Source: Oscillospiraceae bacterium
GTDB taxonomy: Bacteria; Bacillota; Clostridia; Oscillospirales; Ruminococcaceae
Reading direction: 5' to 3'
Length of the DNA: 16,095 nt
Assembly (NCBI GenBank): GCA_017828935.1
Contig: JAGAUG010000088.1
Span: forward strand, 1 to 16,095
The notes below the pieces were generated by a model that searched no databases, was not told where the DNA came from, and saw nothing but the letters and a program-made list of their open reading frames with translations. Shown one piece after another: positions 1-8,027 of the stretch. Positions within the stretch are counted from its first letter, which is position 1. Every line of letters starts with the position of its first letter. Both the position numbers and the translations under genes were made by a program.

Positions 1-1515
1 ATAAGTATTAACCGGATATTTTTTATTAAATCCGAATTTATAATCTTTCCCGCTACTATCTTTAGCGTGATATATATAATAACTAAATATAAAATCTTGG
101 GTTTTAGACCCGTCGGAATTTATTTTTATAGAACCCTCGACAGGCGAGACTTCATAATAATAATGTATATTTTGAAACATCTCTTCCCAATTAGTACTAC
201 CTGTCTTTTTTCTAAAAAATTCGTGTTTAAAATCTTTAGAGACTAAGCTCTCTAAATTATTACTCGGATCATAATTTATTTTAACTCTAACCGGGATTTT
301 AAGCTCTACTTCTGGTTCCCAATCTAACAACAAATATCTATGTCCATCTTCTTTTGAATTTAGTTTAAAAACATTACTTCCGACGCCTTTATTTAATTTA
401 TCTCTCACAGTTCCATTTTTAAACTCTTCGACCGTAGCTGATTTAGTTCGACTTTCTGTATCTGAACTAGTACCACCAATTCCAAATAAATCTTTATTTA
501 ACTCACCGTCTTTTAAATAATAACAATTACTTATCGTCCCTGAATTTAATTCTCCGCAAATTCCGCCTCTAGAAAAATTAGATGTTATTTCTATGTTACT
601 ACTATAACAATTTGTCACACTTCCTCTACACTCACCTATCAGTCCTCCTCCATATCCATAAGCCCCAGCACATACATCTATCATACAATCGCTACTATAA
701 CAATTTGTCACTATTCCACTACACGAACCTATTAACCCTCCTCCATATCCATCACAGTCATAGTCATAACCACAACCAAAGACAACCACTTTACACCCTC
801 TAATATAACTACTCGTTACATTCCCTACACAAGAAGCTACCAGCCCTCCTCCACTTCCAGAACCAACGCCACTACTTCTTATAAAAGAATCTTCTATTCC
901 TAGATTCTTAACCTTTCCGCCTTCGCCAACAACCCCAAATAATCCAGCGTATGCACCTCCCCGATAATTTTCAACATTACAAAATAGCCCGCTAATCGAG
1001 TGTCCGTCTCCGTCGAAAGTCCCTGTGTATTTATGATCTTCGTCTTTTCCGATCGACGTCCAGTAGTCTGTTAGTTCTTCCAACTCATCAATTTTCGGCT
1101 CTTCATTAACCGGAGCTCCTTTGTATAACCAAGCAGCATACATCCTTCCGTATTTTTGCCAATCGTACTTTCGCCATTTTTCTAATTTAGCTGGGTCACC
1201 GTCTTTTGTATTAAATTCGATATCTTTTGTTAATATCGCGTTTGTCGTTCTATCTTTTGGATTCGCCAGTTCTCCGTTTATCATCTTAGCGAACCAATAT
1301 AATTCTTCTTTACTCGAAATTTCATATTGCTTAGTAGTTGTATTATAATTCGGCTCTGTAGTTTCCGATCCAAAAGACCGAATACTAATGCTTAGTAAAA
1401 ATATAATAAAAATTATTATATTTTTATATCTACTAGTACCCCCCCTCCTACCAAATTTTGGTAATTTAAAATTTAAATTATTTTTTAAATTATTTAATTT
1501 TTTTATAAAATACAT
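1..1515 (-). CDS. Secreted cysteine-rich GLUG-repeat surface protein, 3' end outside the window
   Basis: An uninterrupted 505-codon minus-strand frame starts at ATG 1515–1513 behind the ribosome site GGAGG and runs off the window edge, so its C-terminus is missing. The N-terminus has a basic stretch (residues 5–31, with a GRR), a hydrophobic segment at about 32–45 and a plausible signal-peptidase site near SFG-S (47–50). Residues 65–80 (ISSKEELYWFAKMING) and 151–177 (W..IG … TGTFDGDGHSISGL) are the usual lead-in of GLUG-motif adhesin-like proteins. Five GLUG-like units follow, at about 189–207, 223–241, 259–277, 290–307 and 318–333, several containing GGLIG and TNCYSS. Residues 179–331 carry 13 cysteines, more than the one per repeat usual for GLUG proteins. 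From 395 a non-repeat domain begins. The role is probably cell-surface or secreted adhesion; the ligand is unknown. The gene is visibly richer in G than its neighbours. Confidence 0.85.
   Translation of the reverse strand, partial: MYFIKKLNNLKNNLNFKLPKFGRRGGTSRYKNIIIFIIFLLSISIRSFGSETTEPNYNTTTKQYEISSKEELYWFAKMINGELANPKDRTTNAILTKDIEFNTKDGDPAKLEKWRKYDWQKYGRMYAAWLYKGAPVNEEPKIDELEELTDYWTSIGKDEDHKYTGTFDGDGHSISGLFCNVENYRGGAYAGLFGVVGEGGKVKNLGIEDSFIRSSGVGSGSGGGLVASCVGNVTSSYIRGCKVVVFGCGYDYDCDGYGGGLIGSCSGIVTNCYSSDCMIDVCAGAYGYGGGLIGECRGSVTNCYSSNIEITSNFSRGGICGELNSGTISNCYYLKDGELNKDLFGIGGTSSDTESRTKSATVEEFKNGTVRDKLNKGVGSNVFKLNSKEDGHRYLLLDWEPEVELKIPVRVKINYDPSNNLESLVSKDFKHEFFRKKTGSTNWEEMFQNIHYYYEVSPVEGSIKINSDGSKTQDFIFSYYIYHAKDSSGKDYKFGFNKKYPVNTY
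599..752 (-). repeat. 93-bp direct repeat encoding two successive GLUG units
   Basis: Two stretches recur exactly 93 bp (31 codons) apart within the surface-protein gene. CTACTATAACAATTTGTCAC occurs at 599–618 and 692–711. CCTCCTCCATATCCAT occurs at 644–659 and 737–752. The sequence between the exact blocks has diverged but still encodes the same GLUG pattern. This indicates duplication of a repeat unit, so copy number could vary between strains (inference). Confidence 0.7.
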
Positions 1516-1557
1516 AAAAATTTCCTCCAAATAAGCAAAAAATTATATTATAGCTTT

Positions 1558-1586
1558 ATTATAATATAATTTTTGTTATTAGTCAA
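1558..1586 (-). promoter_or_regulatory. Sigma-A promoter of the GLUG protein gene
   Basis: On the minus strand TTGACT (1586–1581) is followed by a 17-nt spacer and TATAAT (1563–1558). This is one mismatch from the perfect consensus. The predicted transcript starts near 1551 and leaves a leader of about 35 nt carrying GGAGG 8 nt before the ATG. It indicates strong expression of the surface protein, independent of the operon behind it. Confidence 0.8.
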
Positions 1587-1632
1587 GTGTTTTTATAAAA
1601 AATTTTTTAGTAAATTTTTAGATTTAAAATCT

Positions 1633-1667
1633 AAAAAATCGTCCCTAAAACTAGAGACGACTTTTTT
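1633..1667 (-). terminator. Intrinsic terminator of the comF–ispH operon
   Basis: Read on the minus strand, A6, then GTCGTCTCT, an 8-nt-scale loop and AGGGACGAT, then T6 form a stable hairpin with a U-run, about 22 nt after the ispH–S1 stop codon. An adjoining AT-only inverted repeat at 1615–1637 (TTTTTAGATTT and its complement) may extend it. It separates this operon from the promoter of the next minus-strand gene. Confidence 0.8.
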
Positions 1668-1688
1668 AAGCTTAAAAAACTATATAGA

Positions 1689-3683
1689 CTAAATATCCGT
1701 ATTTTTTTCAGGATCTTTTAAAGATAACAAAATCTTTTTCTTGTCTAAATTTATTTCTTTTATTTTTACCGATATTTGTTGCCCGACTTTTACAAAATCG
1801 CTAACTGATTTTACATACTGATCAGATATTTCTGAGATATGAAGAAGACCCTCTACTCCAGGAATTATTTGAGCAAAAGCCCCGAATGGAGTTATTGAAA
1901 CTATCTTTACGTCTATCGAATCTCCGTCTTTATAATTATTTTTTATTATCTCCCAAGGATTCGTCTCGAGAGTTTTATAATATAAAGCGACTATTTTTTT
2001 CTCGAAATCAAGATGTTTAACAGTAACGTCAACGATTTGACCGATTTTTAAAACTTCAGAAGCGTGTTTAATTTTGTGCCAAGCGAGATCAGCAATAAAA
2101 ATTAAACCGTCTTCGCCGTCGAGATCAACAAATGCTCCAAAGTCAGTAAGACCGTTAACTCGACCTTTTAATTTATCTCCGACTTTTATTTTAGACCAAA
2201 AAATTTCGTTTTTGATTTGTTTTATAGAGCCTTTAAATCGTTTTTTATTTAAATCAATATGAGTAATTTTAAAATTAACTTTTTGTCCTAATAAATTTTT
2301 AAACTCGTCTTCGTTTTCGCTAATTTGAGATCTGTTAATATAAACTTCAACTCCAGATATATTAGATAGATTATCACAAACCGAAACGATAACACCGTCG
2401 TTTCTAATTTTTGTTACGACTCCTTCGACAACAAGATTTTCGTCGTAGGCTTGTTTTAATTTATTATATAAATTTTTTTTGTCTATATTTTTTTTAGATA
2501 AAGTTATAAGCCCATCTCGATCATTGATTTTTATAACTTTTAGATCTAACTCGTCACCTATTTTTATAATATCATTTATTTTTAAATTTTTATTATTTGT
2601 TATTTGAGAAAGCGGTAAGTAAGCGTCGTATTGGTTTCCAATATCGATTTGAGCTTCGTTTTTATTTAATTTAATAACAGTACCCTTAACTTGCGCTCCA
2701 ACAAATAAAGAATTTTTAGATTCTTTTTCAAACTCTTTTTCGAGTTCTTTTTCAAAATCAAAATCAAAATCAAAATTATTATCTTGATCAATATTATTAA
2801 TATTTTTTAAATTATCCATTACAGCCTCTATTATATTTTCCGGCGTAGACGCTCCAGCGGTTACACCTATATTTTTATATTTTTTTATATTATTAAGATT
2901 TTTAAGATCTTCAAGATCTTTTGAAGACTCTATAAAAATAGTCTTACAATTTTTATTACAGACATTAAATAATTTTTGAGTATTTGAACTGTTTTTGTCT
3001 CCAACAACGATCATAAGATCTTTAGTTTTTGACATACTTTCAGCTTCAGATTGTCTTTTTTTTGTTTCGCTACAAATAGTATCAAATATCTCGAAGTTAT
3101 CAAGATTATTTTTTAGAATATCAACACATAATTTGAATTTTTCTGGATTATATGTCGTTTGAGAAACGACTTTTATATATTTATTTTTTATATTATTTTG
3201 TTTTAAATATTCTTCGAGATTTTTTGAATCAGCTATCGTAATAAATTTATAAATACAATGCCCTTCGATACCTTTAATTTCTGGGTGATTTTTATCGCCT
3301 ATTATAATAACTAGTATATTATTTTTATTTATAATATTATTAGTTTTATTATCTATAAAATCGCCCGAAACTATTTTATGTATCTTAGCAACAAAAGGAC
3401 AGGTACCGTCTAAAAAATTTTTTTTTAATAAATTTAATTTATTATATATATCTTGGCTAACTCCGTGAGATCTAATAACTATTGTTTCGTCGTCTTTTGA
3501 TTGATCGATACTAGTTATTACGCGAGTTCCTTTTTTTTGAAGCTCATCGATCATATTTTGATTATGTATTATATTACCCAAAGTACAGATTTTTTTATTT
3601 TGGTCTAAAGCGTTATATATAATCGTAATAGCTCTCTTTACTCCGAAACAAAACCCCGCCGACTCAGCTAATTCAAGTTCCAA
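1689..3683 (-). CDS. ispH: Fusion of IspH (HMBPP reductase) and ribosomal protein S1-like domains
   Basis: The N-terminal half (1–290) is IspH, the [4Fe-4S] enzyme that reduces HMBPP to IPP and DMAPP at the end of the MEP isoprenoid pathway. Visible are SAGFCFGVKRA with C12, H40, RSHGV with H73, DGTCP with C95, NHPE with H133/E135, SQTT at 174–177, DTIC with C204 and TAGAST at 276–281. The three cluster cysteines and catalytic glutamate are present. After a repetitive acidic linker (about 304–326, FDFDFDF then EKELEKEFEKE) come four S1 RNA-binding domains at about 327–397, 415–489, 500–570 and 585–656, the last two with DFGAFVD and PFGAFAQ. This fusion is known from Clostridia. The start is TTG, 9 nt after AGGAGG, and overlaps the plsC end by 11 bp, implying translational coupling. 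It is the last gene of the operon. Confidence 0.95.
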   Translation of the reverse strand: MELELAESAGFCFGVKRAITIIYNALDQNKKICTLGNIIHNQNMIDELQKKGTRVITSIDQSKDDETIVIRSHGVSQDIYNKLNLLKKNFLDGTCPFVAKIHKIVSGDFIDNKTNNIINKNNILVIIIGDKNHPEIKGIEGHCIYKFITIADSKNLEEYLKQNNIKNKYIKVVSQTTYNPEKFKLCVDILKNNLDNFEIFDTICSETKKRQSEAESMSKTKDLMIVVGDKNSSNTQKLFNVCNKNCKTIFIESSKDLEDLKNLNNIKKYKNIGVTAGASTPENIIEAVMDNLKNINNIDQDNNFDFDFDFEKELEKEFEKESKNSLFVGAQVKGTVIKLNKNEAQIDIGNQYDAYLPLSQITNNKNLKINDIIKIGDELDLKVIKINDRDGLITLSKKNIDKKNLYNKLKQAYDENLVVEGVVTKIRNDGVIVSVCDNLSNISGVEVYINRSQISENEDEFKNLLGQKVNFKITHIDLNKKRFKGSIKQIKNEIFWSKIKVGDKLKGRVNGLTDFGAFVDLDGEDGLIFIADLAWHKIKHASEVLKIGQIVDVTVKHLDFEKKIVALYYKTLETNPWEIIKNNYKDGDSIDVKIVSITPFGAFAQIIPGVEGLLHISEISDQYVKSVSDFVKVGQQISVKIKEINLDKKKILLSLKDPEKNTDI

Positions 3684-4293
3684 AGTTTTCAGCCTCCTGT
3701 TTTTTATTTGGTTTTAAATTTTTAATACTTTCCATCAAAAATAAACTAGCAGATTTTAAATCTTTAAGAGAACCGTCAGATATATTAAGACTTTCCGGCG
3801 AAATAAGATCGCCATAAATTATATCAACGCGACTTCGAAATTTATTTTTATTATAATATATTATTCTAACCGGCAATATATTAGCACCTGTTTTATAAGC
3901 TACCATTGTGGCTCCAGATTTTGGTTTTAAAAACTCGCCAGTTTTTGATCTAGTTCCTTCTGGAAAGATAACAACAAATTTATTTTTATTTATTAAATCT
4001 ATAGTAAAGTTTATAGAATCCATATCTTTCTTGCCTCTCTTAACCGGAAAGGCTCCTAACTGTTTTAAAATCCAACCAACTGGCCTAAATTTAAATAATT
4101 CGTTTTTAGCCATAAAATATATTTTAGTTTTTATAGGCCCGTAAATTAAAACTGGATCCCAATTAGATATATGATTACAACAAATTAAACATCCGTGATT
4201 TTTAGGAATTTTCTCTGTATTATAATAATTTATTTTATAATATTTTTTAGCAACAAATATTGCTGTTTTTTTTATTATATTAAAAATTATCAT
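3673..4293 (-). CDS. plsC: 1-acyl-sn-glycerol-3-phosphate acyltransferase (PlsC/LPLAT family)
   Basis: The 206-residue protein has the acyltransferase signatures NHISNWD (40–46, the NHx4D catalytic box) and FPEGTRS (110–116, phosphate-binding motif), with the GAFPVKRGKKD block between them (about 80–90). It would add the second acyl chain to lysophosphatidic acid to form phosphatidic acid at the inner face of the membrane. A short hydrophobic N-terminus (2–15) is consistent with membrane association. The length is normal for the Gram-positive short form. Its ATG overlaps the cmk TGA by 4 bp (ATGA), and its own 3' end contains the AGGAGG used by ispH. The order cmk–plsC–ispH is widespread in Clostridia, which supports the assignment. 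Substrate preference cannot be read from sequence. Confidence 0.93.
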   Translation of the reverse strand: MIIFNIIKKTAIFVAKKYYKINYYNTEKIPKNHGCLICCNHISNWDPVLIYGPIKTKIYFMAKNELFKFRPVGWILKQLGAFPVKRGKKDMDSINFTIDLINKNKFVVIFPEGTRSKTGEFLKPKSGATMVAYKTGANILPVRIIYYNKNKFRSRVDIIYGDLISPESLNISDGSLKDLKSASLFLMESIKNLKPNKKQEAENFGT

Positions 4294-4988
4294 ATATTAA
4301 ATTCTCGCTTTATTATTTTTAATATAAACTCTAAAGTTTTTTCGAAACTCAACTCAGAAGAGTCGACTAAAATCGCGTCGTTGGCCTTTTTTAGAGGCGC
4401 TATTTCTCTTGAGCTGTCGTTGCTATCTCGTTTTACCATCTCGTCAAAAACTTTTTCGAAGCTAATATTATTATCTTTACCTGTTTGAATTAACTCAGCA
4501 TATCTTCTAGTTGCTCTAGCTTTTTCGTTAGCTGTTAAAAAAAATTTTATATCAGCGTTAGGTAATACAACCGTAGCAATATCTCGTCCGTCCATTATTA
4601 CGTTATTGTTTTTAGCGAGATCTCTTTGTAAGTCTAACAAAAAATCTCTAACGGGTTTTAGAGCCGAGACAGCTGAAGCGACAGCTGAAACCTCAGGAGT
4701 TCTAATCTTGTCGGTTATATCTAAATTATTTAAATATACTTGCTGAGAAAAATTTTTATATTTTATTTTTATATCAATATTTTTTAAATTTTGAGCAACT
4801 TTATCTTGATCTTTAAAATCAATATTATTATTAATCATATAAAGCGCAATTGCTCGATATAAAGCGCCAGTATCGACATAAATATATTTTAATTTTTTGG
4901 CTAGCTCCTTAGAAATAGTAGATTTTCCAGCCCCAGCAGGCCCGTCGATCGCAATTGATTTATAATTATTCATATATTTATTACCCAT
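4290..4988 (-). CDS. cmk: Cytidylate kinase
   Basis: Cmk phosphorylates CMP and dCMP with ATP in pyrimidine salvage and nucleotide recycling in the cytoplasm. The P-loop GPAGAGKST lies at 16–24. It is followed by YVDTGALYRA (38–47), the CMP-binding insert with TPEVS and VR, MDGRDIATVV (about 131–140), the lid-type basic stretch ARATRRYAEL, and RDSNDSSREIAPL, all typical of bacterial Cmk. The length of 232 residues is normal. The first ATG has no clear ribosome site. The ATG five codons later (4973) begins MNNYKSIAIDGPAGAGKS, is nearer the usual N-terminus, and could be the real start. The gene follows malQ-like by 24 nt and overlaps plsC by 4 bp. Confidence 0.95.
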   Translation of the reverse strand: MGNKYMNNYKSIAIDGPAGAGKSTISKELAKKLKYIYVDTGALYRAIALYMINNNIDFKDQDKVAQNLKNIDIKIKYKNFSQQVYLNNLDITDKIRTPEVSAVASAVSALKPVRDFLLDLQRDLAKNNNVIMDGRDIATVVLPNADIKFFLTANEKARATRRYAELIQTGKDNNISFEKVFDEMVKRDSNDSSREIAPLKKANDAILVDSSELSFEKTLEFILKIIKREFNI

Positions 4989-5012
4989 CTATTATTATAT
5001 TTAATTTTATTT

Positions 5013-6464
5013 TTATCTTTCATATAAGACAGAAAAATCGTTAAGCTGTTTATATACTTTTTTATCAAACGGCTTATTAGACAATCTAAAAGACCAGTTA
5101 TTATTATTTTTTTTATTATTTAATAAAACACCCTTTGAGTCTAACCCTAAAATATCTTGTATCGGAATCAATATTTTCTCAGCTGTACTGTGATAAGCTT
5201 TCGCGATAAAATCATAGTTAAAACTTTTTTTATAAACGTTATTTATATATTGATTACAATATCTTTTTTTTAGGCCCGGTAAGGATTTTTTCCATCTTTG
5301 GAGCGACTCAAAAACGCTGTCGCTAATATAAACAATGTCTGATATATTATAATTATGGGGCAAGCAAACACTAAACTTTTCGCTTAAAAAACCGTCTGTC
5401 ATTGTTTTTGAAACCGGGATATCATATGTGTTTAATAATTTATTTGAAAAATCAATATCATGTAAAAAATATCTAAAATTCGGAACAAGACTTTTAGCTA
5501 TTTTAAAAAGCTCATCTTTGATCCCAGGTTTTTCAAGATATTTATTATTATCTATAATTTTATATTTATCGTACTGATCAAAATTGTTTATAGAAACTTC
5601 GTCGTAAATATTATTTAAAAAAGCGATTTCTTGAATTAAAAATCTATAATGAGATTTTTTTAAATTATTAATATTATAAGTGATTTTGTTTTTTAGACAA
5701 TATTTATTATAAATTTTTTCTTGATCATGATATAATTTTTCTTCTGATTCAAAATTTTTATTTAATTTAAATAAATTTTGGTGAGCCCAAACATCGCAAC
5801 TATCTAAGTCGCAATATAAAGGCATCTCTCCGATTAGTTTAATATTTTTAGAGTTAGCGTAGTTTTTAAGTTCAAACCATTGGGAATAAAACAAATACTG
5901 AAGAAATATAATAAAATCAATTTTGTCTTTTAGTTGCTCTTTATAAATATCAATAGAAGTTTTATTTTTAGTCTTTATATATTCATCCCACTGTTGCCAA
6001 GGTTTATCTTCAAAAACATATTTTTTAAGAGCGATATAAAGCGCATAGTTTTCGATCCAATAACTATTACTCTTTCTAAATTTTTCTATCTTGTTTTTTA
6101 ATTTATCAAAGCTTTGGTTAAAACAAGTTTTTAATATTTCTAATTTAAAAATATTTATTTTTTTATAATTTATTTTTACGCTTTCGTATTTAAATAATTT
6201 CAAATATTTTTTATAAGATTTTTTATCTAAAAGACCGTCAAAAACAAGTTTTTTTATATCTATTAGATTATAGTTCCCCGAAAAAACACAGTAACTACTG
6301 TAAGGAGAATTATTTTTAGAGTGACAAACAGGCGGAACTTGCCAATACTGTAGCTTAGAATCAAATAAAAAATCAATAAAATTATAAGCGTCTTCGCCTA
6401 GTGTTCCGATTCCCTCGTTGCCCGGCAAAGAAAAAATAGGCAACACAACTCCAGCAGATCTCAT
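5013..6464 (-). CDS. malQ: MalQ-like (GH77) protein, apparently lacking its catalytic residues
   Basis: The 483-residue protein is clearly related to 4-alpha-glucanotransferase (amylomaltase, glycoside hydrolase family 77). It has MRSAGVVLPIFSLPG…GIGTLG (1–23), YWQVPP (40–45), SPYSSYCVFSGN (53–64), YWIENYALYIALK (135–147), QWDEYI, FLQYLFYSQW (187–196), IKLIGEMPLY (208–217), DVWAH and IPIQDILGL (433–441). The active-site blocks have decayed. The nucleophile motif RIDHF reads SINNF (291–295), AED reads LHD (334–336, acid/base Glu replaced by His), and THD near YTG reads S383–V384. The substrate loop usually containing PPDxFS…GQxWGNP is absent after DVWAH. The frame is open throughout, with a good AAGGAGC ribosome site before the ATG. 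I infer a pseudoenzyme retained for binding or structure, or an early stage of decay; transferase activity is doubtful. Confidence 0.8.
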   Translation of the reverse strand: MRSAGVVLPIFSLPGNEGIGTLGEDAYNFIDFLFDSKLQYWQVPPVCHSKNNSPYSSYCVFSGNYNLIDIKKLVFDGLLDKKSYKKYLKLFKYESVKINYKKINIFKLEILKTCFNQSFDKLKNKIEKFRKSNSYWIENYALYIALKKYVFEDKPWQQWDEYIKTKNKTSIDIYKEQLKDKIDFIIFLQYLFYSQWFELKNYANSKNIKLIGEMPLYCDLDSCDVWAHQNLFKLNKNFESEEKLYHDQEKIYNKYCLKNKITYNINNLKKSHYRFLIQEIAFLNNIYDEVSINNFDQYDKYKIIDNNKYLEKPGIKDELFKIAKSLVPNFRYFLHDIDFSNKLLNTYDIPVSKTMTDGFLSEKFSVCLPHNYNISDIVYISDSVFESLQRWKKSLPGLKKRYCNQYINNVYKKSFNYDFIAKAYHSTAEKILIPIQDILGLDSKGVLLNNKKNNNNWSFRLSNKPFDKKVYKQLNDFSVLYER

Positions 6465-6506
6465 CTGAAAGCTCCTTGAATAATAATTTTTGTTTTTTAT
6501 AAAATT

Positions 6507-6535
6507 ATTATAACATATTAATATTATAATTTCTA
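6507..6535 (-). promoter_or_regulatory. Possible internal promoter before the malQ-like gene
   Basis: The 76-nt gap between the PH-domain gene and the malQ-like gene contains TAGAAA (6535–6530), a 17-nt spacer and TATAAT (6512–6507) on the minus strand. The -10 is perfect but the -35 matches only 4 of 6 bases. In DNA this AT-rich such matches can occur by chance. Confidence 0.3.
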
Positions 6536-6540
6536 GATCT

Positions 6541-7995
6541 TTAATTAAAATTCAAATCAAAAATATTAATATTTTTGATTTTATGTGAAACAGATTTATT
6601 AGAATTAGAAAAAGAATAAATTAATATATCATATTTTTTAAAATATTTTTGAAAAAAACTTTGTTTTATTTTAATTTTAGATATTTTATCGTCAGGAATA
6701 ATAACAGTGTGGAATTTAAAAATTTTAGAATATTTTATAATATAATTATTGTCTTGATAAGAGATCCCACAATCTAAAAAATTTATAATTTTTATTATTA
6801 AGAGCCAAAAACACATAATTCCAGACATTAAAATTATAAAATCTAAAAAATCAGACCAGTTTTTATAATTCTTACTCAAATAACTAAAAACAATAAAAAT
6901 AATAAAAAATAAAATAACTGGAAATAAAATATAACTCAAAAAAGAAGTTTTTTTCGGTTTAATCTTAAGATTATTTATGTTATTTATATTTTTATTAAAT
7001 ATTATATTTATATTTTTTTCTAGCTTGTTTTTATTTATAACAGGAACGATTACTGTATTATTTTTTTTATTTTTTTTATTATCTTGAATATTAATAAACA
7101 CAGAACACAAGTTAATTATTTTAGTAAAAATATTTTGTATTATGTCTATATAATTTATATTATTTAAGTTAATATATTGTGTTTGTTGATTTAAGATCCC
7201 GCTATAAGTTATTATTTTATCGTCGTGTTTTTTAAAACTAAAATTTATATAAATAATTAAATTTCTAATAAAAGCAATCACCCAACCAATAATTAAAATA
7301 TAAGCGATTGCTGCTCCCGCGGGAGGAAAGCCAAAAGCTAGCTTTTTTGTAATATTCGTAAAATGACCGTACAGCTCGTTTTCTAGTTTATAACCTAAAA
7401 GCTTACTCGACGTTGAAACAAAAGTTGAAATAAATATTATTCCGGCTAAAGAATCCGACATAACTAAAGACAAAAACGCCGTTTTTAACGTCGTAATCAT
7501 CGAAATATTATTTATATTTTTTTTGTTTTTAAAAATATAATTCAAATAATTTGATTTTAAAAACTCAAAATTTTTTTTAGTTAATATTATTTGATTTCTA
7601 GTTTGGATCTTGTCTTTATTAAAACTAAATATAGTTATTTTAATCGCTCCGATTGGTCGATAATAAAACGGTATTTTAATTAATATATTAGAAATATTTT
7701 TTTTATATATTACAAGTTTTTTTGAAATAAAAATTCCGCTTGAAATAATCAATTTATTTTTATTAAATTCGTCAAGATAAATATTGAAATTCCGCCATCT
7801 AACAACAGCTAAAAAAATTATTATCATCAAAATTGTTATATCGATCCAAGAGCCTTTAAGCCAAGAATAAATATTTTTATTGATTATATAATAAGTCAGT
7901 CCTCTTAATAACGGAATTATTAATAAAAACAAAAATTTCTTGATACTGATTAATATATAAACAGGATGAATTTTAATTTTATTTTTATTTTTCAT
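6541..7995 (-). CDS. Membrane protein with bacterial PH (bPH2, YdbT-like) domains
   Basis: The 484-residue protein resembles the YdbT family: paired hydrophobic helices followed by bacterial pleckstrin-homology domains, repeated. Membrane segments lie at about 18–34, 50–67, 170–195, 222–250, 350–375 and 385–407. Three soluble blocks fit bPH2 domains at about 69–155 (opening YLDEFNKNKLIISSGIF), 253–335 (KHDDKIITYSGIL) and 412–475 (GISYQDNNYIIKYSKIF). Each has the beta-strand pattern 'x-Y-x-I-x-x-G-I-F' followed by 'K…I..I'. In the well-studied relatives this architecture (often with YdbS) concerns the cell envelope and stress, but the biochemical role is not established. No recognisable ribosome site precedes the ATG, only A/T. 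It lies 32 nt after the methyltransferase gene and is probably co-transcribed. It is extremely rich in Asn, Ile and Lys, so domain limits are approximate. Confidence 0.75.
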   Translation of the reverse strand: MKNKNKIKIHPVYILISIKKFLFLLIIPLLRGLTYYIINKNIYSWLKGSWIDITILMIIIFLAVVRWRNFNIYLDEFNKNKLIISSGIFISKKLVIYKKNISNILIKIPFYYRPIGAIKITIFSFNKDKIQTRNQIILTKKNFEFLKSNYLNYIFKNKKNINNISMITTLKTAFLSLVMSDSLAGIIFISTFVSTSSKLLGYKLENELYGHFTNITKKLAFGFPPAGAAIAYILIIGWVIAFIRNLIIYINFSFKKHDDKIITYSGILNQQTQYINLNNINYIDIIQNIFTKIINLCSVFINIQDNKKNKKNNTVIVPVINKNKLEKNINIIFNKNINNINNLKIKPKKTSFLSYILFPVILFFIIFIVFSYLSKNYKNWSDFLDFIILMSGIMCFWLLIIKIINFLDCGISYQDNNYIIKYSKIFKFHTVIIPDDKISKIKIKQSFFQKYFKKYDILIYSFSNSNKSVSHKIKNINIFDLNFN

Positions 7996-8027
7996 AATTA
8001 TAATTAATTAATTATATATTAATATTT

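Noticed and set aside
582..1348. Plus-strand reading frames at 582–803 and 1121–1348
   Set aside because: They lie opposite the GLUG protein gene; the first is a His/Tyr/Leu-rich shadow of its Cys/Gly/Tyr repeats and neither has a ribosome site or family resemblance.
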